From assembly GCF_004210375.1 (NCBI RefSeq), contig NC_134833.1, positions 47,734,782 through 47,798,781 on the forward strand: DNA of 64,000 nt. Reading direction: 5' to 3'. Of this stretch, positions 1-13,800 are shown one piece after another. The stretch is from Tachypleus tridentatus. Its lineage: Eukaryota; Arthropoda; Merostomata; Xiphosura; Limulidae. A program made the position numbers and the translations under genes. The first letter of the stretch is position 1; every line of letters starts with the position of its first letter. The notes under the pieces are model-generated. The model searched no databases. It was not told where the DNA came from and saw nothing but the letters and a program-made list of their open reading frames with translations.

Positions 1-1812
1 CAAAAATAATATAAGCTTGATTTTTTTAAATTATACACTAATATCCTTATGAATAAACAAATAAATATCATTTGTTTAAACATTTTTACCATCTTCTTCT
101 CCTTGTTACGTTATATCTGATCAATATTTTCTCATAACGATCTTTGTTTTACTTAACAGCGTTTTTAAACGCACGAGTTTTTCTCTTATTCGTTAGCTCG
201 TTCCATTTAGTTTGTCTATTTGTTTGTTTGTTTTTGAATTTCGTGCAAAGTTACATGAGAGCTATTTGCACTAACCGTCCCTAATTTAGCAGTGTAAGAC
301 TAGAGGGAAGGCAACTATTCATTACCACCATCACCAACTCTTGGGCTACTCTTTTACTGATAAATAGTGGGATTGACCATCACATTATAACACCCCTATG
401 GCTGAAAGGACGAGCATATTTGATGTGACAGGGATTCGAACCCGCCACCTTCAGAGTCGAGCGCCCTAACCATCTGGCCATGCTGCGCCACTTGTTGTTT
501 ATATTAAGGCTTTTTTTCCAACCAAATTCGTTGTATGTATCTATGCTCACTTTGCTGTCTATATATGTATTTAGTTATCAAGCTACCTCCTCAGTAATTT
601 AGCGATAAGTTTTAAAACTCGTAACGCTAAAAATTGGGATTCTCTCAGCCATTTAGTTTTTTAACAATATGTTATTAACGGTTGTGGTTGGGCTGCAATG
701 TGAGTGACAAAAATTCCTAATGTTTTTTTAATATTTTCATCAGAAGAATAATTCCACATATTAAACATCGTAACAGAAGTGGTGTAAGTCCCAAGATAGA
801 TCGATTCCCCATAGGTATCCTATGATGCATGTTTTGGTCAAGAAAACACCACCACCACATAGTGTACTTACATCTTAATAGCGATCAATGTACATTACAT
901 CTTATTATTTTAAAATAACTGTTCTCACTTATAATTTTAATTAGGAAATATAGTTAAGTCTTTACTGAAGTTTCAGAGAATATTACGTAGTAAGATAAAA
1001 TGTGTATCACAAATACCATGACTTAATTTACATTTCCTTGCAACACACGTGACGAAATGTAACATTGTATTTTAACTTACGGGAAGCAGCTCAAAATAAG
1101 TGAGTGTTTAGCTAACAAACATCCTTATCTCTTGTATCTGGTCTTCTTATTAAACGAAATTTGGAAAATTCGTAAAGCAAATCTTATTCTTTTTATGTAA
1201 ACAAAAAAAACAGAAGTAGCCTAGATTCAGTTATTTATAAGTATTGATATATGAGACCAAGATGAAAAGCTTTAAGAAACGTGATTATATGAAGAATTTA
1301 ATGGAATAGCTATCTGCTCGTGTTACGACACTCTCCAGGACAGTTAAAAGGCTGTCACTGTGATTTTCTTGACTAATGATAGTATGATGTATCACTTTAT
1401 TAGAACATTTGTAGACACAATGTCCGTTATTGTGTTATGTTTAATGTGACTATGAATAAATGGGTCGTAAGTATTTATGATGATATAAAGAAATCTGCCT
1501 CTCTTACATATAGTTATTAAACTTCTGTGACTGACTTTCGTTTGTCTGTAGAGGGCGCAATTTATCAATTACTTTGGCTGTCGGCCAACCGGGAACAAAT
1601 GAAAATCACACACAGAAATTCAGTTTCTATGAGATGATAGAGGATGAATGCAGTTGTGTAGCAGAAATTTAACCACCAGTAAGGTTTTAGATAATCCAAA
1701 CAAATATAAATTGACACTTTCTTTCCAAGCAAAAACTCATCTCTGAAGTGAATATAATTTAGGTAGTGCATAAATTTATTCCCTGAAAAGGTTCTCAGTA
1801 GCGAATATAGAG
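1..1812. other. Upstream flank of the sidestep-like gene
   Basis: AT-rich sequence without a convincing coding exon. It presumably holds the 5' UTR and promoter of the gene that starts at 1813, but I see no reliable TATA box, initiator or exon boundary. One SINE copy lies at 220-492. Confidence 0.5.
220..492 (-). mobile_element. SINE family A (tRNA-derived)
   Basis: It starts with the TTTGTTTGTTTG tail complement and aatttcgtgcaaag, runs through ccctaatttagcagtgtaag, and ends with the tRNA-like head (gattcgaacccgc, the B box complement, and gccatgctgcgcc). It is diverged but nearly full length. Confidence 0.85.
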
Positions 1813-1891
1813 ATGACCATCTTTAATGGACGATTGATTCAAATATTTTTGACGCTAATGACATTTTTCCACCTTCCTGAGGCCAAAACTA
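1813..1891 (+). CDS. side-like: Sidestep-like exon 1: start codon and signal peptide
   Basis: The ATG at 1813 opens 26 codons with a polar N-terminus (MTIFNGR), a hydrophobic core ([14 protein letters not shown]) and PEAKT near a likely cleavage site. A consensus donor GTAAGT follows at 1892 and leaves one base, so the intron is phase 1. That matches the phase-1 acceptor of the Ig1 exon 8 kb away; the junction codon becomes AAT (Asn), giving NIVEG. No stop lies in the short frame. The phase match, strong donor and typical signal peptide make this the probable first coding exon, although no transcript evidence is available and the 5' UTR and promoter cannot be seen. Confidence 0.75.
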
Positions 1892-4800
1892 GTAAGTGTT
1901 TTTCCGAAAAGCTTTAGTTGAAGGGTCTCAGGCATATACGTATAGTGATTCGTTAGCGGCCTTTAACAACTTTTATGTTACTGTTTCATATAAAATGATA
2001 GTTTGTATTATTATTATAAATTGGAGAAGACCAAAGCTACAATATTCGAATTTTCTCTAACAGTTGTTATACGGTGAACTTTATTAGTTTAGTTTTACTT
2101 CCATAACAACTTATAATGAGTTTTATTGTTATTGTTTGAACAACACTTTACCCGAGTTAAATTATCATTTGTGCAAAATCGTTTTTATGATGACTTTTTT
2201 GTCGGTTTCACGTTTTTAATTCAATTTTTATGTTACATTCTTTTGTTGCTAAATATTTTATTAGGGTTTTTGGTTTAAATGAATATTCAATTTCTGGATT
2301 ATTAATATTGTCGCCTGAATGTCTTATGCTCATGAAACTATATCATTTCTTTTTTTTTTTTAAAGAAAATTATATACACTAATATATCAATACAAAAATA
2401 TTGATTAGAAATAGGAGAGAAACGCATTTCTGTAAGCCTTTTCTTTAACTCTCTCAGTTTAAATTCACCAGATACTCAAGAAAGGAACCGACTCCTTGAA
2501 TTAATAGTATTACATACATTAGTAAAAATAATTGCTTTCAGCCTTTAGATTTCAGTCAATTGCATCTCAGAATCAGCCACTAAGGTAATAAACAATAGTA
2601 TTTAATGTATGAAAGTGTTAAGACCAAGATATAAATAATTGGACATGATATACAAATACATTACACTATCAGAATTTTTGGGACGGCACACATTGTTACT
2701 CCATATTAATAATAGAAAGTGAGCTCACATTTGGCGTTCATCGTATCTGGCTACTGTTCTTAAAACAGTCTCATCAACCATATATCATTAAACAGACCTT
2801 CACTCTTCATTATAACAGTTCCGAAAATTCAGAGATTTTGGAATCAAGCTATTTTGTTACCAGAAAGCGTTCCTCAAATTGACTTAATAGTTCAAACGGG
2901 TTAGGCTAAGGAATTGTCAATACAGTTTCTGTATGTTGTTTGTTTCAATTTACTTCTATATACAGAACTTGTTATGGTGTGTTATCATACTGAAAGCGAC
3001 ACATCTCTTCCGTCAGAGTAGGCAGTGTAGCATTGTCCAAAATGTTACGATAACTTAAGAAACTCATGCCTCCAATAATTTACTGATGTAACATATCCTA
3101 AGAAACTAAAGCAGTTATATTTTATGATACACTCACAACTGGAACGACAAAAACATATAAAAAACATTTTCAAAATTAAAATCAAATCCAGTTCTTTTCT
3201 GCTGACAAAATCTACGAACATTGGGGTCTGTTGCTGCAGATGATGGTTTTTCATTGTTCATCTCCGACATTTTAACACTTAAGGTACAAGAAGAGCCATC
3301 ATCTTGTATTTTTCAGCGTGGGAAGCAGAGAATAGACTATAGCCCGTGAAATAATTTTACCGACAAAAACAACGAAAATTAGCTGTGTCCAGTGGACGTG
3401 CTGATCTGCGGCTGTGATTTGTCATTACATTTAACCAGTCAGACACACATTTCACATCTGCTGCTGTCTTCTCGTTTTCAAGAAATTAGCCACAACGGAT
3501 TTGAATATGAGTAGGAAAGCTTCTGTTTGTCGGACATTCATATCGTAAATACTCATGCAAGAGCTCTTCCTCTTCAAAGCTCACAAGTTTTTTTTTTTAA
3601 ATTCCTTAACTTCCAGTGGTTGTTTAAGGTAGTTGCTAAATAATTCCCACAAAACAGTACATAATGTACTTACGACTAAATTCAACAGAGGCGGGCCTTT
3701 TACTAACTGAAATACGCTTGGTCAGAACTTTGTATAGAATGTATGTTTTGAGAAATTATAATAATCTTGAAGTTCTTTACTGAATCAAATAAAACACTTT
3801 TATCAAGCTGTTAAAATACATTTGTGATAGCACAATTTTAACAGAGTTCTAGATAATTTTCTAATAAAACCATTTACTTTCATTATATAGTTGAAAAATC
3901 AAATCTGTATGAGCATTCTCTGAACATCAGAAGAGGATATATTCTGTTTAATTTCTTCATAAAATCTGATTTTTCTTTATTAATATAATCACAATATATC
4001 TTTCGTTAACTGAAACAAAAATTCGGTTAATCAAATATTTCTATCTCTGAAATGTGAAGTCTTCAACATAATTTAATTAAATCTAGATTTTATATATATT
4101 AAAATTTCTTCTTTCAAATGCTGTTGCTAGATATTTTCATTGTGTTGCATGATAATGTTGAAAAACAAACAAGAGTGACTTATTGTCTGAAAAGGTTCTG
4201 AAAAGATTTTTTTATATCTTTTAAGGAATTTAACTGAAGTTAGCTCAAAATATATTCCTATCCCATTGAGAAAAAAGTATTCGACAAAATTATCAGAGTG
4301 TATCTGATTATTTCTTTTTAAGTGATAACAAAAGTAATTTTGAAAGCTGTTGTATGTAACGTAGTTCAACATCCGTTGCATTTATATTTGTATTTTACGA
4401 TTTTGTGCATAATATCAGAGCCATAAACAGAAGATAATGTTAGTTCATTTTCAATGTGATATTTTTGATGCGAGTTTTCTATGTTATAAAAACAGATAAA
4501 ACAAGATTTCTTACGTCGAAATGAGTAAAATACAGAAAGAATCCTTCTAATGTTTATTTTTTCAAAAATCTGTAATAAATTCCTGTGTGAACTTCATTAT
4601 CCAATCCAAACAATGACCATTCTGATCGTAGAGAATATTCGTTGATAAAGAGTAGTCCAAAAGATGGCAGTGGATGGTGTTGACTATCTGCTTTCTCTAT
4701 AGGTTATCACTTTAAAGTTAGGGACGGCTGTACAGATAGACGTCGTGTAATTTATTAAGTTATCTTCTATCGAAGTTTTAAACCAACAGTGTCTTAAGGT

Positions 4801-7800
4801 TTTACCTTATAACATACTTCGTTTTTAAAATACGTTCTGTCACATGAAATAAATAAAACTTGATAATGAAAAAGCAACTCTGATGTCATTACACCAACAA
4901 GACTACTTTATTAATAACCTTGCCTATTTGTACTAAAAAGAGTATAAAGAATTATAAAGAATGTTGATTGCTTCACTTTCAAAAGATAATAAACTATATT
5001 TGCACCTTATTTATTTATATACTAATTACCCTTATGCTCTATATTCCAGATTCTATTTCCATCTTCTGAGAAGTTCTTTGAACTGTGTTTGTAGTGGTTA
5101 TGGCATGGGTTTGATCCTGGGTTTTTGGAATGAGAAGTCTCGCGTACTATCCACTCCCCTATTAGTACTTGAATCATTCAGCTAAATATCATCGTTTTTA
5201 AATGAGATATTCAGCATTTTTGTCACGTGTGTACTAAGTTGATTGAGTGTGTTGTTAGTTAGGTGTATGTAGAAGGTTTTTGTTTTTTTTCTTGCGTGTG
5301 GTTTATATGTGATTATTTTAATATTATTCATTCTCTAGTAACTTAAGCTATTGTGGAAAGATCGGTATTACAGAGTCTTGTAATTATTTTACTCTTATGA
5401 ATTCTAATTTGTCTTGGTCGCTTTGTGTCTCTAATGTATTGAAGTCCACAAATAAGTGGATGCCGTAAATAGTGTTCTGACTCTTTATTGCATCTTTAGT
5501 TTGTTTACTGTGTACTAAATCCAGTTTATTGTGTTGCGGTTTCTAGATACTCTTCCGACTTTGTGCTGGTTACATATCCTCTGAATATTATTATGAATAA
5601 CTCTGAAATAGTGTAACACAATCGTGTCTTTTAACACGTTCTTCTTATTTATTATTGGTATCTATCTATTTTATTTTAATAATTTTAAAGTGTTCCAGGC
5701 ATCCATTCTCAAAGATGGCTGTAGTGAAATATTTTTACTTTTTATACTAAGCATTTTTTATCACTAAGTTTGTTCATTCTGAAAAGTCTAGGCAGCCTAT
5801 AACGTCCACCTTTACATTGTTGAGTGTTTTTGTTGAAGTATTTATTTCAGTTTGTAGAAACCATGCTTCGGAAGTTGCGGTGAGCAGAGCACAGATAATC
5901 CATTGTGTAGCTTTGTGCTTAATTCTAAACAAACAGTACTTGAATCTATGTGTTTCCTGTTTGTTATCTTCTTACACTTCTGTTACGAATTGTATAATTG
6001 GGTGTTGTCTCTGCAGGTAGTTTATAAATAATTGAATCTCATCTGGAATACAGATATATGATAAATGATTGTTTCCAGTAAATTCCGATCATCAGCCAAA
6101 TGTATTTAATGATGTAGCTCAATATAATTATTATTATTCAAAGTGAAATACAGCTATGAGATTACAGGTATACATCAAAATGGTTTTAATTTTATATTAA
6201 AAAATATATCAATGGATACTGAAAGTTCATTTCGTAAAACTCCAGTAACATTTTAGTAAGTATAGTTCCCTCTAAATGTTAGGAAGAATAAAAATGTTAA
6301 TACTATGATGCTTATTAGTGTTTCTATTTGATTGTTTGTTTGTATTTCGTGCAAAGCTACACAAGGGCTATCTGCTCTAGTAGTTCCTAATTTAGCAGTG
6401 TAAAACTAAAGGGAATGCAACTAACCATCACTACCCACCGCCAACTCTTGGGTATCTTTTAAAACAACGAAATGTGAAGTAATCGTAACTTTATAACACC
6501 CCCACAGCTAAAAGGACGCGTATGTTTGGTGTGACGGGTATTCGAACCTGCGACTCTCAGATTAGGAATCGAGTGCCCCAAACTATCTTGCCATGTTGGG
6601 CCCACTTGGGTTTCTCTCTCTCTACCTGCTCCAGATTTCTGTGGTATTTCTAAACAGTTTTATTAACAGGAGAACATGTATCAAGAATAGTTTGATGAAG
6701 AAAACCGTTGTGTTCAACCTGATTGAGCGTACTTTCTAAAGCGGTAGGATAGCTATGATTTGTTCAAATATATATATAAAAACGGCTCGTTTGGGTTGAG
6801 AAATTTTTTTACGTAGAGGAGTGAACAACATTTTGACCTTCGACCGTTGTTCACTCCTCTACGTAAAAAATTTTCTCAACCCAAACTAGCCGTTTTTGCA
6901 TATATATTTCTCTACAAGTGGGTTTTCTCGACATCACTGATTATGATTTGTTTAGTTTGGTTTGGTTTATTTTGAATTTCGCGCAAAGCTACTCGAGGGC
7001 TATCTGTGCTAGCCGTCCCTAAATTAGCAGTGTAAGACTAAACGGAAGGCAGCTAGTGTTTACCACCCACCGCCAATGTTTGGGCTATTTTTATACCAAC
7101 GAATAGTGGGATTGACCTAACATTATAACGCTCCCATGGCTTAAAGGATGAACATGTTTGGTATGACGGGGATTCTGATTTGTGCAGTCTTACGATATCG
7201 TTGTAGTTGCATTGAAGGATGTGTTTTGTCTTTTTAGAGGATACGAGAACTTTAATAAACCAAACTTTATTTTTATTTCATTTTATAGATGAATTTAATC
7301 CACAGAGAATTATAAATAAGCGTATTTTCCGGCTTGAGTAAAATTACTTTTATTTATTTATTCTCTAGGATGTTAGTTCTAAAAGCACGTATTAATTAAC
7401 ATTCATAATTTGAATGATAAAGAGCAACGCTTTCAAACGATGTAATACAACACAGTTAATATTTACATAGACACACGATGTAGAAAGCGTTATCTCTTTT
7501 GGTGGCTGACAGACATTCAGGAATTTCAGGAAATGTGAGTAAATTATTCATAAGACTCACCATAAAAACTTTAAAGTAAAGGTTTGATCTAATGCTTGAG
7601 AGTAATATCAAACACTGAAGTTGGGCCATGGAGGAACACGTTGTCTGTAGCTCACATAATACACTTTCCTTTCATCTTCCTTTTACTTCTAATAGCTTGT
7701 ATTTGTAGTACATAACCGCTGCATGAATATTTGCAATTAACAGCATCATTAGGGATTTTTTTATTGATACGTTGTTTATCATACCTTAAGAATAGAAAAG

Positions 7801-10800
7801 GACCACATTTCTCTCATCACACAAAGAGCAAATTAAAAACTGTTTTTGCTTTATAAAGTATATTGTAATTTCAAATATTTATGAGAAAAAACATTATCAT
7901 GTTTCATTTATACAAGAAAATAGTAATCGTACAATACTAAGGAATGCATTTATTGAAACAGAAGGGATGTGTATGTTTTCTTATCGTAAAGCCATATCAG
8001 GATATTTGCTGGTTCCACGGAGGGGAATCGAACCACTGATTTTAGCATTGTAAATCCGTAGGCTTACCGTTGTATCAGAGAGGGACGAAATAGAAAGGAA
8101 TTGATTATCATTATAATTATCGACTAAACAGTTAATCAAGTAAATATTCAATTAAAAACTAATTTTGAAACTCACAATAGCTACTGTTTTGTTGCACCCA
8201 ACTGATACTTGGGATCAAATTTATAAGAATGATGCTCTAATTCCAGCGTTGTCCTTCAAACTGAAGTTTTTATCGTCAATTGTGCTCAGTCTCATAACTG
8301 TGAGTACATCCTATTTATTGCCTGACACCTCAATATGCACTATAATAAGATTCTGCGATGGACACTGAGGTCAATTTTAAATCGAATATTTTTTCTATAG
8401 AAATTAAAATTACATAAAAAATTATTTTGAAAACTCTTTTGAGAACCAATTATAACTATTTCTCATTTTACAATTAGATTAAGTAAAAAAAAATCCTATT
8501 TTACAGAAAATCGTCTAAGGTTATCTGCCGCCTTCCTCGTTACCTTCAGAGAGAAGGCATCAGGCACTCTATCACCTACCAATCACGCTAACAAATTGGC
8601 TGTTACGCTTATAACACATCCACAGCTTAAAGTGGGAAATATATTTTTTTTTATTAATTCGCGTGGATCCGAACCCAGTTCATTAGTTTCAAAATCCAAA
8701 GCTTCACCACAGATTAAAACAAAGTTTATTTTTTGCACAAAGCTAAACAAAGGCTATCTGCGCTAGCCTCCCCTAATTTAACGGCTAGTCATCACCATCC
8801 ACTGCCCACTCTTGGGCTACTCTTTTACCAACGAATAGAGGGATTGACCGTTACGTTTATAACTCCACCATGGTTGAAAGGGTGAGCATCGTTGGTGCGA
8901 CAGGGCTTCGAACCCGCTTCCCTCAAATTACAACTCGAGCTCCTTAACCATCTGACCGTGCTGTTAAACAAAGTAAATCGAAACGTAAAGTACAATTATT
9001 TCAAGGTTATGTCGTCGACAGTTTTATTACCTGAATATCTTAGCAAAATATTTTTCATTAAGCTAACATATACGCTGTATAGTTACGGGGAAATAAAATT
9101 TCAGCTTAGAACAGAAATTCTAAAATAAATCCTTTCCTACAATTATTATAACAGTCATTGAGATATAACTGGGATATAAAAGACATAAGTACACACGTGT
9201 CAGGTTAACTCTTGTGAAACGTCGCCACGTGTGTATTTATTTTCTATTTTTCAACATTTTTTTTACTGTGTAATAATTATGTATTTCCCATATTTACGGA
9301 ATACTACCAGAATTTCGAACACAGTGTAACAGATTAAGGATATTTTTGAATAAAGTATTTTGTTGTTAAGTGCTACACAATGAGTTATGTGTTCCATGCC
9401 CACCGGGTATCGAAATGGAGTTTTCAGTGTTATAAGCCTTCAAACTTATCGCTGAGTCACAGAAGAGTAAATATATTATTAAGATAACAAAACAGAGTGT
9501 ATATAGTTTTAAGATATTTCATCTAAATCAAATGTTAACGATTTCTTTATTTTGTAAATGTAGGAGAAATATTGTTATTTGTAGTAACTTTTCTCTTAAC
9601 AACACACATCCCAAAGTCTTGACAGATTGAACAATATATCTGTTAAAGGATTCAACATATGATTCTTTGTTTTATTGCTAAGCTAATTTTATATTCAACT
9701 AAGATATTCTTACTAACATTACACGTTACTGAGAACGCGTATTCTTAGGCCTTATTTCAAACTAAGAATGCAAAATATAAAATTACTTATTCATTTTTAT
9801 AAGATATTATTAACTTAATGTCTCTCATTTTAATACCTATATAACAAGTTATACCTCTGGTAATACATTCGTTTTATATTTGTATGTATTATCCATATAT
9901 AAATAATAACGTAAACTTGTTTTGTTCTATAGATATCGTTGAAGGTATATCTGGAGGAAAGGTTGAGCTTCCGTGTTACATGACTTCTACTATTCCAAAA
10001 GATGAAAAAGCTCTTCTAGTTCTCTGGTATAAAGATAACGTACTGATTCCAATTTATACTTTCGATGCAAGAATAGGTCCACTTTGGCAAGGACGGCACT
10101 TATCAAGCGACTATTTGTCGGGTCGGGCTTACCTTACAACTGTAGATAGTCCCGCCAAACTTGTCATTGAGCCAGTAACTCTTTCAGACAGTGGATCATA
10201 CCGTTGTCGAGTGGACTTCAAAAAAATAAGGACAAGTTATACTGATAGCATCTTGAAGGTCATTGGTCAGTGGTCAGTGGTATCATGATGTATTTCCCAG
10301 ACATTGCCCATTATGATAAAAACCTTTCGTTGTTTTTTAATATGATGTGACTGATTGATTTCTTCACTTATTTAAGCTCTAATTATCACATAATTGAAAC
10401 AATTGATAATGTAGAGTCTAGCCGTTATTTCAAGTAAACACTACTCTGAGAAATTGGTAATGTCGCTGTACATCAAACAGAAACATAGAAATGGCTTATA
10501 AGTTCAAATATATTTGTGTATAAATTACTATTATAATATCTTTTTTTTATTATACACATTAAAAGCACTGAAAAGTTACAGAATTGCGAAATTATGCCAT
10601 TAAATTAAAATAATGCCCTAACATAATTTATGTTTTGAATATATAATACTTCAAACTTCGAAAAGTAATGAAAATTACATACTGTACATAGAGTAAATTA
10701 AAACAATATATCATCTTATCTTGTAATACCATTTCATTGATTACCTGTATAAACCAATATTGACTGGTATTTAACTCCTATTCTTAGAAATACTTCTCAT

Positions 10801-13800
10801 TAACAAAAGCGAATGTTTTGCAACGTTTCTTTTAACTATGTGCACATTCAACTTGTTCAGTTCTTTGTTTTTCTGTTTGATCCTGCTGCTTGTTCAAAAT
10901 TTATTTATTACATTTTTGTATTATTTTCTTTTCCTTACCACACACTTCTTTCCCAAAAATGCTGTTTATAGGCTTTACTTAAAAACTGAAGTTACATTTA
11001 TAAAGATATATGATTAAAACTTAAGGAAAACTTAAAATTATTAAACGTAAAATTGTAGCAAATAGTTTGTTTCTTAATATTTTTGCTTTGAGCAGTTTTC
11101 GGAAACTCTAAGCACGCACTGATTTACTTTCTTTTCTGTGCCCTATTGCCGCACGAAATGAGCTTCGCTCTTTGTGTGGGTGGGTGCACTACATGAAAGA
11201 TGATCAGATTCCACTATTAGATCAGAAGAGAGCAGCCTTAAAGTTAACGGATTGTACTGTTAACTTCTCGATTTCTCCTTTATCTTATAATACCAAAATT
11301 AGAAACGCAGGTAGCTTCCTGTGTACATTTGCACAAAATTATGAAATAAATAAAATTTGTTGTGTATTGATGATTTACGAACTGGAAATAAATGGATGAA
11401 GATTTGAGACAGAGATGTTGGTTAAAATGTCCTAAAAGTCCAGTTCGTATTTAGTTGGAAATATGATACTTGGTTGTTTGTTTAGAATTAAGCATAAAGT
11501 TACACAATGGGTTATCTGTGCTCTGCCCACCACTGGTATCGAAACTCGGTTTTTAACGAAGTGAGTGTACAGACAAACCGCTGTGCCACTGGGGGCAATA
11601 CTTGATTGAAACTATAATTATAATTAAATAGTTATACAAAGGCTTCAGTTACATAACTTGTATCTGTTAAGTATCAGTATTTGTAAAAAATACAAAAATA
11701 ATAACTTCTGTTTTGATTTTTTGAAAATATTTGTAGGTGTAAGACATTAACTGATATTTTTTTTAATTTCCAGCTACAATACATATAATATGAAATTCGA
11801 CTGATAATTGTTCTTTCTATTAACAGAGATTTTATAAAATAGTATTAATCGTCTATTAGAAAGATAAAGCATTGATTTAGTTTCGTTCCTGATATTCCTG
11901 TTTATACAAAAATAAGCTTTATTATATTTACAATAATATAGATAGAGATGAAAAACTAAGATGTCCAATATCTTTTGATATTTTCGGTTTCAGTTTGAAG
12001 AAAATTCCAAAATGTTTCTGTTTAACCATTTATAGGATGCAGTACTTCGCATTGTATATTAGTAGGTTATAGTTGTTCTTTAGAATCAGCTGAAATAGAA
12101 ACTTCAGAGGTTTTAGAAAACAATCTTAGAGACTATGCTGCCTTTACTACTGAAAGGTTGTTTGTTTTTGCCGTTACAAATTACACATTGGGCTACCTGC
12201 TCTATGGTCTCCGCTACATGAGGGCTATTTGCGCTAACCGTCCCTAATTTAGCAGTGTAGGATTAGAGAGAAGGCAACTATTCATCACCACCACTTGGGC
12301 TATTCTTTTACCAATAAATAGTGAGATTGACCGTTACATTAGAACACCCCCACAGCTGAAAGTGCAAGCATGTTTGGTGTGACAGGGATTTGAACCCACG
12401 ACCTTCAGGTTACAAGTAGAGCGTCTTAACCACTTTGCCATGCCCGCTGATAAGTGAATCTCGGAGTTTAGCGTTGTAAGTAGGTAATTTTACCACTCGC
12501 ATTTAGAGTACACCGCTAAAAGATCAAATTATATTCTATTGTAGAATTACGAATTCAAAATGTGTCATGGTTTTATTATTTATGGTCATTATTTTGGCTA
12601 GTCGTGAGATATTTTATATGATAAATAAAAGCACCACATGTCAGATTGTTTTTACAGTAGATTAAAGAAAACGTAAAATAATGCATGGTTTCAATGATCA
12701 AATTAACTTATTATTTATTTTTGTACAAAACTGAAGTAATAATATGTCTATAACCACACAAACTCTTGTATATCATAATACATCTACATTTTTCTATTTA
12801 ACCGTATGAAGTTACAATGATACTGACGTTTGAACTTTAAACGGCTAATATCACATTTTAAATTGCTAATTTTTAAACATACACATTTTCTTATACCTGG
12901 TTAGATAAAATGACAGAAATTATTCCGATTCATTAAACTGAAATAAATTGTTACTTGTGTTAATTAATTTTGTAAGATGCAAAAGTAACTTAACTTTAAT
13001 CATAATATGTTCTTGCATGATTTTGTTTCGTATGTTAATCATAGCTGACAAATAAACAACTTTACTGTTTTCAGTTATCATCCATTTACAGAACGAACAC
13101 CAAATGTTTAGACAGAAATAAGCAGGATAACCTATTAATATAACGCTAATTACTTTTCAAAATTTGTCAAGCTAAAGATAATTCAATTGTATTCAAGAAC
13201 AATTATAATAAAATTTACAATTTTTGTTAGTAGTTCATTCACGAGTGTAACATATACTGTACAAATGCCAATTTGTTTTTTGAAACAAATTTGTCTAATC
13301 GGCAGATGTTAATAGATCAGTCACTAGCTTTACCTAGTTTTTCAGATTAGAGCTAACTTTTCTTTACTGCGTTCTCACGATTCAGAAAGCTTGAATCATA
13401 ACATTTTAATCAATCTTTTTTTTCTTTTATTAATTATTGGATGACTGATAATCTTTACTATATTTAACTCTTGTTTACACATTAGATTAAAGTTATAAAT
13501 CTGAAGTTCTTGCAGTGCAACTTAATAAAGTGTTGAGAGAGTAAAACATTTGATGAATTCTCAATACTTGGAACATACTATCATTAAAAAATCGGTATTT
13601 TTTAAATTGCGTTTTGCATGTTAATCATATATTACTTTAAAAAATGAACGTATTTTATTTATCTAATTACAAGTAGCAGTCACACGTGTTCTAATTGAAC
13701 GATTCTAGGAAATTAGGTTTAAATGTTGTTCCAATGGTTTATATTCGGGGAACCTAGGATATCAAACCAAATGAAATATGGCAGCAAAATCCTTTAAGAT

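Larger units (their letters stand above)
1892..9932 (+). other. Intron 1 of the sidestep-like gene
   Basis: 8.0 kb, phase 1. Between the annotated repeats (4640-4745, 5878-5936, 6333-6603, 6765-6941, 6960-7178, 7969-8086, 8521-8963 and 9364-9470) it is AT-rich with no supported exon. The stretches 1892-4639 and 4746-5877 show nothing I can name. Confidence 0.6.

Noticed and set aside
4961..5185. 74-codon ORF in intron 1
   Set aside because: No recognisable motif or phase-1 splice sites; treated as chance.
11172..11399. 75-codon plus-strand ORF in intron 2
   Set aside because: No domain, no splice-site support of the right phase, and amino-acid composition is what AT-rich DNA gives by chance.
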